The notes: generated by a model from the sequence alone, not told the origin. 64,000 nucleotides of DNA from Leptospira sp. (GCA_027533185.1 JAPZTS010000002.1:1-64000); one strand, 5' to 3'. Shown: positions 7,933 to 18,824, counted from the stretch's first letter. Numbers and translations are program-made.

Positions 7933-10900
7933 CTATTTTTTAGAGAATAAAAAGTTAAAGCGATCAAAGAGGGTAGTTTCATCTTTTCGATTTTGGACAT
8001 CTACAAACCAATACTCTGTTTGCATCGGTCTCGTTGGCGATTGGATGAGATTTGCAAATAGAAATGATATTTCACCTATGTTATAAAATAGATCATTTTT
8101 ATCTCGTGTTGGCAATTGTACCATGGGGGCTTTCAAGAATCTCTCCCAGTCTTTCCAAATATCGGCAGTAGAATAACTACTACGTACCTCGCGAAAAAAA
8201 TAATTCAAAAATAAACCATCTTTCGATAGTGACTCAAGTAAACGTACAATCGCTTTTGTTCGTCCTTTTGTTTGGCGGAGTAACTTTGGAACTTGTTCTG
8301 TAAGGATTGCAGAAAAAGTTGATTTTGAAGACTCATTTTCTTTCTGAAACACTTTCCCTGAAAAGAAAAGAAATGAAGATATATCCGCAGTCGTCAGATT
8401 AGCTTCTTTTGTAACTGCTAGAATCTCTCTTAGGTTGTTTAGATAAGTATAAGGCGATGATGGATTCAATAAATTAGCAAAGATCGTTTCAATGTCATCT
8501 AATATCGCATAGCTGGATGAATTGATATTTTTTCCTCGTGTCAATATCCAATCTTGGAAAAAAAGTTCCACTTCACTTCCGATTGCATCCGCTGCAAACT
8601 GATTCGAATTTGGAAATTCGTCGATGTTCCTAAATTCGGAAATAAATTGTTGGAGTCCCAGTATCATTTGGGATCGGGCTTCTTCGTTTTCTTTAGCTCC
8701 TAATTGGAACAAAAAATTACTGAGTCCTCTGAAAAAATTACCCTTACTGAGAGAATTGAGTATACCATCATTCCATCGTCTAGAATTTTCTATCAAGAAT
8801 GAGAGATGGGAGCGAAGCGTAGTTTGGGGATAGTATAAGGAAAGGACTGGCATACTAGGCGATCTCATACCAAAGACGCCAGAATAACCTCGTATTTTAT
8901 ACTGCCTAATCACAATATTTTTATTTGGGAAAGCTGAATCATTTGTATCTGAACTTGCTGTTCGATCGATTGCATCCGTCACATAAGGTCTGTTTAATAT
9001 CTGAATTAAATTTGTTAGGAGAAGAAACGAATTTCGGTTGTTAGATGATGAAGAAGTTCGAACAAAGGAATTTGCAAGAGAAGCGATGTATGGTAAGAAA
9101 TGGTTTCTTAGGTTCCATACAGAATTTTCTCTCTTAATTGATTCAGGAAGCACCTCTGTTACAGAGAGAAATCCCAATCGTTCCAAACATGGGATTTGTG
9201 CGGAAATTGACGGAGGAATCGGGCCATAAAATTGGTTAGGTGAAGAAAATTTAGAAAACAAAAGTCGGTAGATTTGTTGGAATGTCGTTTCATCAACAAA
9301 ACCAAAGTTTGTATTGGAATCAGCGCTAATGCCATATCCCCATGCCTCAATCAAAAACGCCGAATCCCCAGGTTGGTTAGAAAAGTTTTCCAAATCGCCT
9401 GAGGCCTTAAAATTATTTTTGATCTTAAAGTTTCCGTATCTCCAACGCCCGGAATCATTTTCTGAACAAGATACATTTGAGCAGTAAGGTTTGACACTTG
9501 TTAGTCCTTTCAATCCATTGGCTACTATAACTATATAAACAGAATCTTGAATCGTATCCCCCAAGGCTTCAAGTGCTACGGGAATTACTAGAACGAATCG
9601 CTTTTGATAAAGAAGCCATTGGTAATTTTTATAAAACTCTTCTTCATCGGATTCAACAGCACGTGAATCTTCCGATATTTCTATTTCGCGAATCGTATAT
9701 GCACTTCCCAATCCTGTATCATTTTCGAGAAACGAAGTTCCACCAAGTCCAGCTTGTAGTATTTGGTTGTTTGAGGAATTTTTAACAAAGATTCGATAGT
9801 GATCTGTTGTCCAAGTTTTTCTATATACTTGGTCTATACCATCCGAAGTGCGGTAAACTCTACCATCAAAACTTTGGATATTGCCAGATTCATTTTTTCT
9901 ATTTTTATTATAATAAGGGCCTTCTCCCGAATATAAAACTCTACTCAATTGACCTAAAATCCACGGAAGAGTTTTTGTATAGATTGGATCGTTTGGATTT
10001 GTTAAAAGGGAATCTTTTTGCAAAAGACTGAGGGCAGGGGTATTTAAGCTAATCGATTGAATAACACCATTCTTTCGAACTTTTCCAGAAATAGCTGAAT
10101 TCCATATAACGGCCGAAACTCCTAAATTTGAGATTGAAGTACTCCTCTTAAAAGTAATGGGCGTTAGAGGGGTTGTGGATGTGATTGAATTTGATATAGT
10201 AACCGAATTTGAGTTAGTTCCTATTACCGTTGTTCCATCTGGAATTCCTACAGCTCTAACAGTATCGCCGATTTGAATGGCAGAATCATTGTTCTGTAGC
10301 GAGATGCTATTGGATCCAAAGTTCAAACTGCCCTGGCGTACTACCACTCCCAAACTGCTAAGTTTTGAAGACATACTAAAGAGTGAATCACCTATTGTGA
10401 GAATCCCACCGCTCATTGAAGTTATCTGTGGTTCAGTCGGATCATTGTTCCAAAAATAGCCAAAATCATTAGCAAAGCCAACTGTCAATAGTAGATGTTC
10501 TAGAAGTGAAATCGATTCGCTGCTCGCATCAAGAGTTCGATTTTTTCCATTCAAATCGAGTTCTAACATTTGGTTGAAGGAATAGTTTGCATTGTTTAGA
10601 TTCGAAGTAAAATTTAATTCGGAGAACGATTGTGTAAACTGAGATAAAGGGGTTATGCTAGAGTTTTGAATGAATTGTGCGGGAGGTAGAATTAATTGGC
10701 GTAGTTGGATTAAAAAATCACGAACGCTTGGTTGTATTCGTGCAGAGTGACCGGTTTCATTGTAATCTGCCGTAAAGTTAGTTCCCGTTACAGTAAAATG
10801 ATTTTCTATATTTACAAAAAGTTCTTTTAAGGAGGTTCCTGCAGATTTAAAACCAGACCCTACTCCTGATTTTTTTGAAAATCCATCTCCCAATCCACCT

Positions 10901-11592
10901 AACGTTTCTGTAAAAGAATTTACTAAGGTGCTATCTTTGGATTTAAAAAATCCGGAGAGCAAGTTTGTAATCCCACTACGTAGTGTTTGGTTTTTTACAA
11001 ACATCTTTTCAAAAATTAATTCCGTCTTTTCGAGAAATTCTTTCGTCTCCGGATCTTCTAAAATAGAATTAAGATATTCAATTTGAGAGGAAATTGTTTC
11101 TTCGGATTTTGTATTTAAAAGATGGTTTAATCCTTGGTTTGTGATAGGAAGAATATTTGTAAGAAAAGAACCTGAAGCATTCCGGATTTTCTCAATTCCT
11201 GGAACCATTGAATCAAATAGATTTGCATTGTTTATCCGTAACCTACTCATCTCCTGTGACAAAAAAAAGAACAGATTTCGAATTGCATTTTGTTCTTCCT
11301 TAAATAAAAAACCCAAGGCAAACAAAGATTCCGGTAAACTCGGTCGAATCGATTCCAAAGATTGGTTTAGTTTAAAATTAAAATCATTTGCGTTCAAACG
11401 ACTGAGACCACTTTTGAGTGCAGGGAAATCATCAAATAGAGTGAAAAGATTGATCCCCGATCCGGCAAGTAACCCATCTAGGAAAATAGATTTATCTTTA
11501 AAATCAACATCTTCTCCTTTACAATTCCAAGATAGAGTGGTTGCAAACGAAAGGATTGAAAATAAGAAGAATCTCTTTAGTTTCATGAACAT
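7933..11592 (-). CDS. very large lipoprotein, third gene of the FadL operon
   Basis: A 1219-residue predicted lipoprotein with no family I can name. The leader is MFMKLKRFFLFSILSFATTLSWNC, with lipidation at that Cys; a second ATG two codons in would work equally well. The first 300 residues are helix-rich. Around residues 430-490 is a beta module with a GIPDGTTVIG motif, the same type as two modules in the neighbouring 1409-residue protein. The remainder alternates beta-rich and helical parts, with cysteines near residue 700 (CSNVSCSE). It begins nine bases after the upstream gene ends and abuts the FadL start, so co-expression is near certain. A cell-envelope role together with FadL is inferred from context only. 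Confidence 0.78.
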   Translation of the reverse strand: MFMKLKRFFLFSILSFATTLSWNCKGEDVDFKDKSIFLDGLLAGSGINLFTLFDDFPALKSGLSRLNANDFNFKLNQSLESIRPSLPESLFALGFLFKEEQNAIRNLFFFLSQEMSRLRINNANLFDSMVPGIEKIRNASGSFLTNILPITNQGLNHLLNTKSEETISSQIEYLNSILEDPETKEFLEKTELIFEKMFVKNQTLRSGITNLLSGFFKSKDSTLVNSFTETLGGLGDGFSKKSGVGSGFKSAGTSLKELFVNIENHFTVTGTNFTADYNETGHSARIQPSVRDFLIQLRQLILPPAQFIQNSSITPLSQFTQSFSELNFTSNLNNANYSFNQMLELDLNGKNRTLDASSESISLLEHLLLTVGFANDFGYFWNNDPTEPQITSMSGGILTIGDSLFSMSSKLSSLGVVVRQGSLNFGSNSISLQNNDSAIQIGDTVRAVGIPDGTTVIGTNSNSVTISNSITSTTPLTPITFKRSTSISNLGVSAVIWNSAISGKVRKNGVIQSISLNTPALSLLQKDSLLTNPNDPIYTKTLPWILGQLSRVLYSGEGPYYNKNRKNESGNIQSFDGRVYRTSDGIDQVYRKTWTTDHYRIFVKNSSNNQILQAGLGGTSFLENDTGLGSAYTIREIEISEDSRAVESDEEEFYKNYQWLLYQKRFVLVIPVALEALGDTIQDSVYIVIVANGLKGLTSVKPYCSNVSCSENDSGRWRYGNFKIKNNFKASGDLENFSNQPGDSAFLIEAWGYGISADSNTNFGFVDETTFQQIYRLLFSKFSSPNQFYGPIPPSISAQIPCLERLGFLSVTEVLPESIKRENSVWNLRNHFLPYIASLANSFVRTSSSSNNRNSFLLLTNLIQILNRPYVTDAIDRTASSDTNDSAFPNKNIVIRQYKIRGYSGVFGMRSPSMPVLSLYYPQTTLRSHLSFLIENSRRWNDGILNSLSKGNFFRGLSNFLFQLGAKENEEARSQMILGLQQFISEFRNIDEFPNSNQFAADAIGSEVELFFQDWILTRGKNINSSSYAILDDIETIFANLLNPSSPYTYLNNLREILAVTKEANLTTADISSFLFFSGKVFQKENESSKSTFSAILTEQVPKLLRQTKGRTKAIVRLLESLSKDGLFLNYFFREVRSSYSTADIWKDWERFLKAPMVQLPTRDKNDLFYNIGEISFLFANLIQSPTRPMQTEYWFVDVQNRKDETTLFDRFNFLFSKK

Positions 11593-11601
11593 CTTTAACT
11601 G

Positions 11602-14600
11602 TTATAGAGAACAGTTCCCCCAGAATGTATAGTCTGAAAGTTTTACATTAAGAAGTATATATGCGGAAGTCTCTTGTGTTGTTACACTTTGGTTCAAGTA
11701 AGTTGTGGAATAGGGAAGCGAAGACAATTGATTCATTCGAAGACCACAGTTTGCTGCAATCTTATTTCCATTTGCATTCGGATCTTCTTTTCTGCCGATT
11801 TGATATGCAAAGTTAGGTGAAGTATATGTTGAATCAACCTGAAGATTTTTGTTTTTTCTTTCCAGAGGAATGTATTCCAACACATAATTCAAAACAGGCA
11901 AAATAAGTTTTTGAATCGTTGGATCTAATACTTCCTTGATCCCATTGGGATTTAAGCCAGATGGATTATCCAAGTTTGATTCCAAAACTTCCATCGTGTA
12001 AAAAAGATCTAAGTCATTTTCGTTATTTCCATCTAAAAAACCAACTCTTGCCTCATCGCAATCGATTCGACGGTTGGCTATCGTTTGATTTGAATTTTCC
12101 AAATCCTCTGCATTATTATCATCGCATAAGTTTAATTGAAGAGCAGAAACCTTATAGAAATCATTTTCCGATCCATTGCAAAGGCTGGGATTTAGTCCTA
12201 AACAACCAACACCTGAGGTAAATTCTCTAGCACCAAATAAGAGTTTAGTTGAAATTCCTATTTTTACTGTTGAGAGTAGGTATTCTTCAGTACCTTGTTT
12301 TCCATAAATCTTTAGTAAAAGATCTGTCCATTGTAAATCCAGTAAAGGTTGTCTGAGCCCATTCGTTGTTTTGGAAAGGTTTGGATTAGAAAATTGAATA
12401 TGAGGTGGTAGAAGAGGTTCTAGACGGAAAAATATATCATCATTGGATTGAATTGTCCGTAAGTTATTCGAACTATCTCTAAAATGAATCTTATTTCTTC
12501 CTGGGGCTAATACTTTTAAAATTGAATCAGCCTTAAGTAATATTTGAAATATCTGAAATAACCTGTCTTCATCACCTCTAAAACCTTTGATTTTGTTTGC
12601 GAAATTTTGATCCAATTTTAAATTTAAAATCCCGTTCCACCACATTTGGTAAAATAACTGGTTGATAGAATCCGAGTGCAGGGACAAAAGTACACCTGAT
12701 CCATCACTTGAGCTAATTCGACCAGTTCCCATATTCGCATTCACAGTAGATCTTGCCATTTGCGAACGCGGAGCAGTTCCATCTGAAATTTTAACAAAGC
12801 CATTCGAGAATCCTAAACCAATATGTGGTGTATTTGGTTTCTCTGTAATTGAAGAACGGTCTATACAATTTGAATCCGATGGACTATTTTTTTGACATGC
12901 CAATGCACTTATAGATGCCGTAAGATCTAAGCCATCTGAGTGAACACGATTGCTTGTCGTTTGCGTTAGATTGACTCCCAAATTGATTTTTGTGCGGTCG
13001 AAAGGAGATGGCAAATAATCTGGTAAATTCACATCAATACCATCATTCCTCTGATCTTTTCTCATTTGGATAAAAATCGCATTTAGTATGTTTGGTGTAA
13101 CAGTTTGAATTGTATCTCGAATAACTCCTTGGACAACTCTCCATTGTATTCCAGGAATTACGGATTCTAATACTGCTTGTATGATACTATCGAATGTTCC
13201 TGGTTTAATGGTTCTTACATTAAATGCACAAATAGCCGAGTTCCAATTGCTGATGTTGAATTCTGTGGCGGACGGATTATCTCTCCAGGAACTTGGATTG
13301 ATAACACTTAAATTAAGAAGTCCATCGGAATTCGGAATGTTTAACGATGTCATTGCGGTGGCAAGTTGGAAATTTGAAGTTGTACTATAATTTAGGAATG
13401 TAGATGAAGAACTACAACCACCATTCGGACTCATTATAAAATCGACATCATAAACTGCACCGTTAGCTAGTCCTCCCGCCAATCCGCCACCCGAATGCAT
13501 AAAAAGCCTAAGCGTTCCCTTAAGTCTCTTTCCGTTTAGATTGATATTCAATTGTCCGTTGGAACTGGAACCTGGGACTGGATTTAGGTTAACCAACAAA
13601 TTATCATTTGGTGAACCGTTTGCTGTATTTTCAATGGTCATTGTTGTTACATAAACATCACTTCGACCATTAGCAATAAAGCCTCCCCAAGACCAATTGA
13701 TTCTGCAAAATGGTCCAATAGAAAGTAAGTGATTTAATTCTCTCGCAGAACCAAAGTCATTCGGATTACTTAAACAATTTTGGCCTAATGCATCGGTTCC
13801 TGTTAGGACATTTCCAGTTCTTTTTGGATTTTGGATAAACGTGCGACCAATCGTCACCGTCGTATTGGATAGAGTTGCCGAACTAGGATTGCTTAAACTC
13901 CAGCTGGTTCCTGATATAAAATTTTCAATCGTAGTGCCTTGCGGTAGATTCGGATGGTTTACATAAACTCCAGGATAGATATCATCATTTTGGGCAAATG
14001 TAATAGATGAGTTTCCATTCGTAACATTTGCAAACTTTCCGATATCTGGGCCTAAGGAGATTTTTATATCACTACCTGTTTGACCATAGCCGTTTGTGGC
14101 TGGTCGGCTGATAATCAGCAAAGGTCCATTCGTAAAAGTCGAGTTATTTGGACATCCATCCCCAGCTGACAAAAATCCTGACGTATGTATTGAAGTAATA
14201 AACGTATTTGGTGGTAAGGAAACTCCTCGTAATACAATTCCTGCTCGAATACCTGTAGTACTCGCAACTCTGATCCGCGAACATCCGTTTGCTGTTGTTC
14301 CTAGGACTTCTGCATAGGAGTCGCTAAATACCTTCCCTCCAATTCTAAAATTATCCGAACCGTTCCCAAAGTTTCCATCTGAGCGAAACAGCCTTTCCAA
14401 AAGTCGACCGATTCGACCTAATCCATTCACACCTGTCCCGATATTGATTCTTGCTGTTGACTCTACTGGTTGGTTTGGATTGGATACAATCCTGCCATAA
14501 TGGAAACCAAAAACCCGAAAGTATCTTTTTACGCCTTTCCTGATTTCAAAAAAATATGTATTTGCACCTCTTGAAGGACGTAAACTAGGTTCAGTTAAAT

Positions 14601-15831
14601 TCGTTAAGTTGATTTCGGAAGACCAAGGAATGGAAACATTGGTTGGTGGCGAATTTAGTTTTTTGAGTCGGATTTCATCTGCTTCCCAAAAATCCGAAAT
14701 TGCTGAAGTAATATTTACTTGCGGGATTTGTGTTTCTTCCAATATGGCTGACTTACCAGCTGGGGAAGGATGAAGAAATTGATTGGGTGCAATTTGCACG
14801 GTAATTTGAAAAGAAGGTTCGGTTACAAAACTCGTAGAGTTTAAATTGCAACCTGATTCATCAATCCGCCGAACACATGATAAGCCTTGTGTAGACCCAA
14901 ACTTTCTTGCATTCGTTAGATCAACGTAATATCTTGTATTTGGAGCAAATGCTTCAATTGGGTCCACAACAAGTTGGCGAAAGCTATTCCAATAACAAAA
15001 TCCAGCAACATCCGTATTTGGATCATTTAAATTTCTGGAAATACGAATGAGACTTTGTCCATAAGGGTTAGTTCCCGGAAATTGATTGTTGGGTTCCGAA
15101 TTTGGGCAAATGGATGCTATATCCATAGAATGAGAAAATTCAATTAAGATCGAATCCTGTCTGGAAACAAAAGAACTCTGCTTCATAACGACCGCGGATG
15201 CTTCGTCTCTACCAATTCCATTCAGTATCATTCTCTTTTCGGGAAGATTTGGATCATTGGACAAAACCGCCATGGTTCCAACTTTGTTTCCATTACTTCC
15301 CGGTTGAAATTCTAATTGAAAGTTTATAGATGAGTTAGGTTGGATCGAAATAAAACCTCCAGCATAACTACCTGAGTTTTTAAATCGAAATTGATTTGAT
15401 ATAGATGTAACTTCAACGGAAATGATTTGAAGAGTTGCAGTACCCGTATTTGTAAGCACGACATTTTTAGTTTCCGTAATTCCAATTTCTTTTTCTGCAA
15501 AGGAAAAACGTTCGGCTTCCGTATAATTTTGATTATCGATAAAAATTTTTAGGGCAGAAGAGCCTGACTGATTCGTTCCAGGGGATGAAACAAAACTTAG
15601 ATCTAAGGCTTGAGGGGCAAGAGGCGTTTCGCCAGAATTAGACCCTATAACCACATCACTCGGGTTAGGAGGTGTTGATGAGTGAAAATCAGTCGCTTCA
15701 CCGACACTGACTTTATTTTGGCTTTCTATTCCAAATAAACTTTGCAAAGACTCCAGTGCTGAATCTTTGCTTTGGCTCTTTGTACCGCAGGAAATTAATA
15801 ATGAGATTAGGAAGGTGATAAAAAATTTCAT
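11602..15831 (-). CDS. giant multidomain lipoprotein, paralogue of its upstream neighbour
   Basis: A 1409-residue lipoprotein (MKFFITFLISLLISC leader). Residues of about 100-210 form an ASH/choice-of-anchor-D-like beta domain (VVLTNTGTATLQI, then a QPNSSINFQLEFQPG strand). Next comes a Big-5-like Ig domain with an IEFSHSMD motif. Two modules with PxxTxI motifs (SLPPNTFITSI and NLPQGTTIENF, residues about 520-660) follow. The C-terminal 450 residues align by eye with the upstream gene product: both have VNLPDYLPSPF or IRLPDYLPNPL, then a GVLLSLHSDSINQLFYQMWW-type segment, then GIKEVLDPTIQKLILPVLN. The start overlaps the upstream stop in an ATGA, with GGGAG as ribosome-binding site. Function unknown. 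Confidence 0.8.
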   Translation of the reverse strand: MKFFITFLISLLISCGTKSQSKDSALESLQSLFGIESQNKVSVGEATDFHSSTPPNPSDVVIGSNSGETPLAPQALDLSFVSSPGTNQSGSSALKIFIDNQNYTEAERFSFAEKEIGITETKNVVLTNTGTATLQIISVEVTSISNQFRFKNSGSYAGGFISIQPNSSINFQLEFQPGSNGNKVGTMAVLSNDPNLPEKRMILNGIGRDEASAVVMKQSSFVSRQDSILIEFSHSMDIASICPNSEPNNQFPGTNPYGQSLIRISRNLNDPNTDVAGFCYWNSFRQLVVDPIEAFAPNTRYYVDLTNARKFGSTQGLSCVRRIDESGCNLNSTSFVTEPSFQITVQIAPNQFLHPSPAGKSAILEETQIPQVNITSAISDFWEADEIRLKKLNSPPTNVSIPWSSEINLTNLTEPSLRPSRGANTYFFEIRKGVKRYFRVFGFHYGRIVSNPNQPVESTARINIGTGVNGLGRIGRLLERLFRSDGNFGNGSDNFRIGGKVFSDSYAEVLGTTANGCSRIRVASTTGIRAGIVLRGVSLPPNTFITSIHTSGFLSAGDGCPNNSTFTNGPLLIISRPATNGYGQTGSDIKISLGPDIGKFANVTNGNSSITFAQNDDIYPGVYVNHPNLPQGTTIENFISGTSWSLSNPSSATLSNTTVTIGRTFIQNPKRTGNVLTGTDALGQNCLSNPNDFGSARELNHLLSIGPFCRINWSWGGFIANGRSDVYVTTMTIENTANGSPNDNLLVNLNPVPGSSSNGQLNINLNGKRLKGTLRLFMHSGGGLAGGLANGAVYDVDFIMSPNGGCSSSSTFLNYSTTSNFQLATAMTSLNIPNSDGLLNLSVINPSSWRDNPSATEFNISNWNSAICAFNVRTIKPGTFDSIIQAVLESVIPGIQWRVVQGVIRDTIQTVTPNILNAIFIQMRKDQRNDGIDVNLPDYLPSPFDRTKINLGVNLTQTTSNRVHSDGLDLTASISALACQKNSPSDSNCIDRSSITEKPNTPHIGLGFSNGFVKISDGTAPRSQMARSTVNANMGTGRISSSDGSGVLLSLHSDSINQLFYQMWWNGILNLKLDQNFANKIKGFRGDEDRLFQIFQILLKADSILKVLAPGRNKIHFRDSSNNLRTIQSNDDIFFRLEPLLPPHIQFSNPNLSKTTNGLRQPLLDLQWTDLLLKIYGKQGTEEYLLSTVKIGISTKLLFGAREFTSGVGCLGLNPSLCNGSENDFYKVSALQLNLCDDNNAEDLENSNQTIANRRIDCDEARVGFLDGNNENDLDLFYTMEVLESNLDNPSGLNPNGIKEVLDPTIQKLILPVLNYVLEYIPLERKNKNLQVDSTYTSPNFAYQIGRKEDPNANGNKIAANCGLRMNQLSSLPYSTTYLNQSVTTQETSAYILLNVKLSDYTFWGNCSL

Positions 15832-18824
15832 ATTCTACAGCTCCCTGTAAATGGAATATTCCTGAGTTTTGCATGTATTAAAAAATAAGATTCTATACTA
15901 TTTCCTGGGATAGAAAGGGAGTTTAAGTCATAAAGATCTAAACCACAGGCTCTTATTTTTGGAAGTGGTATATCCTTAGTAATATTATTCAAAAGTGGAA
16001 TGATCAATGATTGAACTAACGGCTCTACAATTTCTTTTATTCCTGATGGTCTTAGGCCTAAAGGGTTTTCAGCAACGCCTTCTTTTGGCTCCACAAGATA
16101 AAAAAGATCACCAATTGCACTACTTGTCGTTAGACGAATACTTGGATTCCCTACCGAACTCAATATGGAAGGGGAAAAGTTACAAAGGCCTTCACAAGGT
16201 GGTAGCACATACGATCCAAAATTCAAATTAGCTTTGGATTGAAGACTCATTCTAACCTTTGCTATTGTATAATCTGACTGATTCAAACAATCGGGGTTTG
16301 GACAGGAGGGTCTATTGGGATCCGTCTTTTTCGCTTTGATCGTGATTTCCAAATCAGGAAAGCTAATAGCCAACTTTGGATTCTCCGCTATTTGTGAGCC
16401 AGTTAGTGGAGCTACTCCTACGTGTATGGGAGAAATTGGCAAGATTGAAAGTGTTACATCATCGTTTGGATATATGGATCCTGAGGCAGATTGAACAAAA
16501 TTTTGACCGGGAGCAAAAATCGTAACGATAGGGTCTGCCTTTAAAAGGGATGTTGTTAATCTGAGTAGAGTAGAATTTCCGACAAATCGATTGATCGTTG
16601 AAATAAAATTCTGATTCACTTCAAATTCAAACCCTCCGTTCCACCAAAGTTGGTAGAGTGCTTGGTTGATTAGATCTGGATGAATGCTTAGGAGAACTCC
16701 AGGGAAATTTGTAGATTTTGAAAGTTGGGACGGCAGAGCATTCGTAGATTTTGAAACTATATACGAAGGTGTTCCTAGCGGAGGTTGAACTTGAGAAGGC
16801 CTCGTATATCCAATGTTCCATGGACATCTTCCAAGGCTATCTTGTACACAGGCTTTTAGAGAGGCATCCAAGCTTCCTTCTAGACCAAATTCTTGGTTAG
16901 ACCTCTTAAAGGAAGTATCCGTCTCGAGTTTTGCATTCAGTTTTAAAATAACTTTATTCAGTGGATTGGGTAAATAATCGGGCAACCGAATGTCGACACC
17001 TGACTTTACTTGTCCTAAGATATTATTGATTATTTCTGGTGTGACTCTTTCTGTAATATCTTTAAGAACATTCTGTACTATATTATTTTTTAGAGTAGGG
17101 ATTTGTTGGTTGATTACGTCTCCAACTATACTTGCAACTGCACCAGTTCCAGAAATTGAATTTACGGAGATGAAATTAGACCAGTCGGATACAATAGGAT
17201 TTGGATCGAAATTTGTAAGAATGTTTAAGCTTACATTTCCAGAAGCATCTATACTTAAATTCGTTTTTGCCTCCGCAACTCTAGGAGTTTCTGAAGGTGG
17301 ATTTTCATTTAGAAAAAATGAAACCTCATCTCCATCCGTGCCACTGATATTCGTTCCATAATATATTAAAGTATTAGCGAGCAGATAATCAAAAAATTCG
17401 ATTTCTTGTACTTTTAATACAATTGCGAATTTACCTTTGACTTTTTTACCCCGAACAACAATATCCAAACGACCATTTTGGACACTGAATTGAAAATCTA
17501 AATTTTGATCGCCACTTGGGTAACTCGCCTCTTCTAGAACTAATTCAGTAATGTATACATCTGCCACAGCTCGATAATCCACACTTGGATATTGGTTGCT
17601 TTCAAATATACTCCCAGTTACCTCTATTCCGCAAAATGGCCCGATCTTTTCTAAATATCTTATCTTATTGGTTGGATTTGCATTCTGAAGTTTTGAAGTC
17701 GGCCAAGGCAAACAATTACCACCAGGAAAACTATCTTTTTTTCGTGAAATAAATTGATTTAGAGTATAATCAGAATTAGATGTACTCTCAAATAAAGTAA
17801 ATTTACCACCAGCATATTCGGAGATTATTTTTGAAATAGGATTGATTCCATCGTTTGATCCCAAAAGTAAACTTGCAACTTTAGAACGTGATGCATTGGT
17901 ATCAGTGGCTAATTTTCCATAAAGAAAGTTAGCACTAAAATAAGAAAATGTTCCAGAAAGATTTTTTACTCGAAAGAAATATAAATTAGGACCAATACTT
18001 GGAGCCAAAACAGAACTGTCTGTTAAAATAACAGATTGATTTGCCTGACAGGAAGTTTCACAAATTTTTACGCCATATGCAACGCCTGTTGAACAAACAA
18101 CCTCATTCGGTGCGTTAGTTGGGTTAGTTCCTAGTTTACAAAGTAAAAGTTCCTGTACATCTTCTGGGTAGTTGATTTCAGCTATTAATTTAATATTTGG
18201 TGATCCATCCGAAGATAGAACAATACCTCGATTTGATCCCACAAGTAGGGGAGAGGCTTCGTTTGAGTTGATTACAACTTTTCGAACCAGTTGAACTGTT
18301 TTTTCACTCGTAAAACTTTGTTTAAACGGAATGAGGTTTGTTCCCAGTGCTGATTTTGCATTGTTCGAAATTTCTATTTCATATTGAGTTGCAGTCTTCA
18401 TCTCCTGTCCAAGTCTGATATTTAGGTGTAGAGGACTTGTCCAAACCAAACTGAAAGAGACGGAAGGAATATTCTCGGTAATATTACGAACCACTAATGC
18501 ATTCGCCACTGAAATTGTATCCATGGGCTCAGAAAACACAAGCTCTAACGGTCGATACCTGTCTACGGAAGCGGGCAAAAATCCAAATCTAACTTCGGGA
18601 CCGGAGTTTCCAAATCCATCTGGTATCGGGATGATTGGCGGGGATGAGGGGGGATTTGCAGGAGTTTGCCAATTTCGTTCTTCATTCGGAGAGGAATTAG
18701 AAAAAAAGCCAGGGAGGATTTCCGATTTGGGCTTCCCTGGGTCTCCGCAAGTGCAAACGGAAAAGCTAAAAAAATGAATGAAAATTAGGTAAAAGGTCGC
18801 TCTTTTGCTTTTTTTTAGTTCCAT
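15828..18824 (-). CDS. large lipoprotein with possible lipid-binding C-terminal region, first gene of the FadL operon
   Basis: A 998-residue predicted lipoprotein (leader MELKKSKRATFYLIFIHF, lipobox near SVCTC). The frame runs ten codons further upstream, but the start used here places the charged leader correctly and has GGA a short distance before it. Residues of about 70-190 look like a bacterial Ig-like (Big-5) domain with a VFSEPMD motif. From about residue 560 the protein matches the C-terminal half of the next gene. The segment GVLLSIHPDLINQALYQLWW, followed by beta-rich sequence, recalls BPI/TULIP-type lipid-binding domains; this is a weak, memory-based resemblance. No gene lies immediately upstream, so the operon promoter should be in the 18825-18920 stretch. 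Confidence 0.78.
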   Translation of the reverse strand: MELKKSKRATFYLIFIHFFSFSVCTCGDPGKPKSEILPGFFSNSSPNEERNWQTPANPPSSPPIIPIPDGFGNSGPEVRFGFLPASVDRYRPLELVFSEPMDTISVANALVVRNITENIPSVSFSLVWTSPLHLNIRLGQEMKTATQYEIEISNNAKSALGTNLIPFKQSFTSEKTVQLVRKVVINSNEASPLLVGSNRGIVLSSDGSPNIKLIAEINYPEDVQELLLCKLGTNPTNAPNEVVCSTGVAYGVKICETSCQANQSVILTDSSVLAPSIGPNLYFFRVKNLSGTFSYFSANFLYGKLATDTNASRSKVASLLLGSNDGINPISKIISEYAGGKFTLFESTSNSDYTLNQFISRKKDSFPGGNCLPWPTSKLQNANPTNKIRYLEKIGPFCGIEVTGSIFESNQYPSVDYRAVADVYITELVLEEASYPSGDQNLDFQFSVQNGRLDIVVRGKKVKGKFAIVLKVQEIEFFDYLLANTLIYYGTNISGTDGDEVSFFLNENPPSETPRVAEAKTNLSIDASGNVSLNILTNFDPNPIVSDWSNFISVNSISGTGAVASIVGDVINQQIPTLKNNIVQNVLKDITERVTPEIINNILGQVKSGVDIRLPDYLPNPLNKVILKLNAKLETDTSFKRSNQEFGLEGSLDASLKACVQDSLGRCPWNIGYTRPSQVQPPLGTPSYIVSKSTNALPSQLSKSTNFPGVLLSIHPDLINQALYQLWWNGGFEFEVNQNFISTINRFVGNSTLLRLTTSLLKADPIVTIFAPGQNFVQSASGSIYPNDDVTLSILPISPIHVGVAPLTGSQIAENPKLAISFPDLEITIKAKKTDPNRPSCPNPDCLNQSDYTIAKVRMSLQSKANLNFGSYVLPPCEGLCNFSPSILSSVGNPSIRLTTSSAIGDLFYLVEPKEGVAENPLGLRPSGIKEIVEPLVQSLIIPLLNNITKDIPLPKIRACGLDLYDLNSLSIPGNSIESYFLIHAKLRNIPFTGSCRI

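Noticed and set aside
11141..11632. 163-codon plus-strand frame inside the 1219-residue lipoprotein gene
   Set aside because: Antisense to a convincing lipoprotein with leader and operon context; the translated frame is Lys/Ser/Phe-rich without domain or ribosome-binding site.
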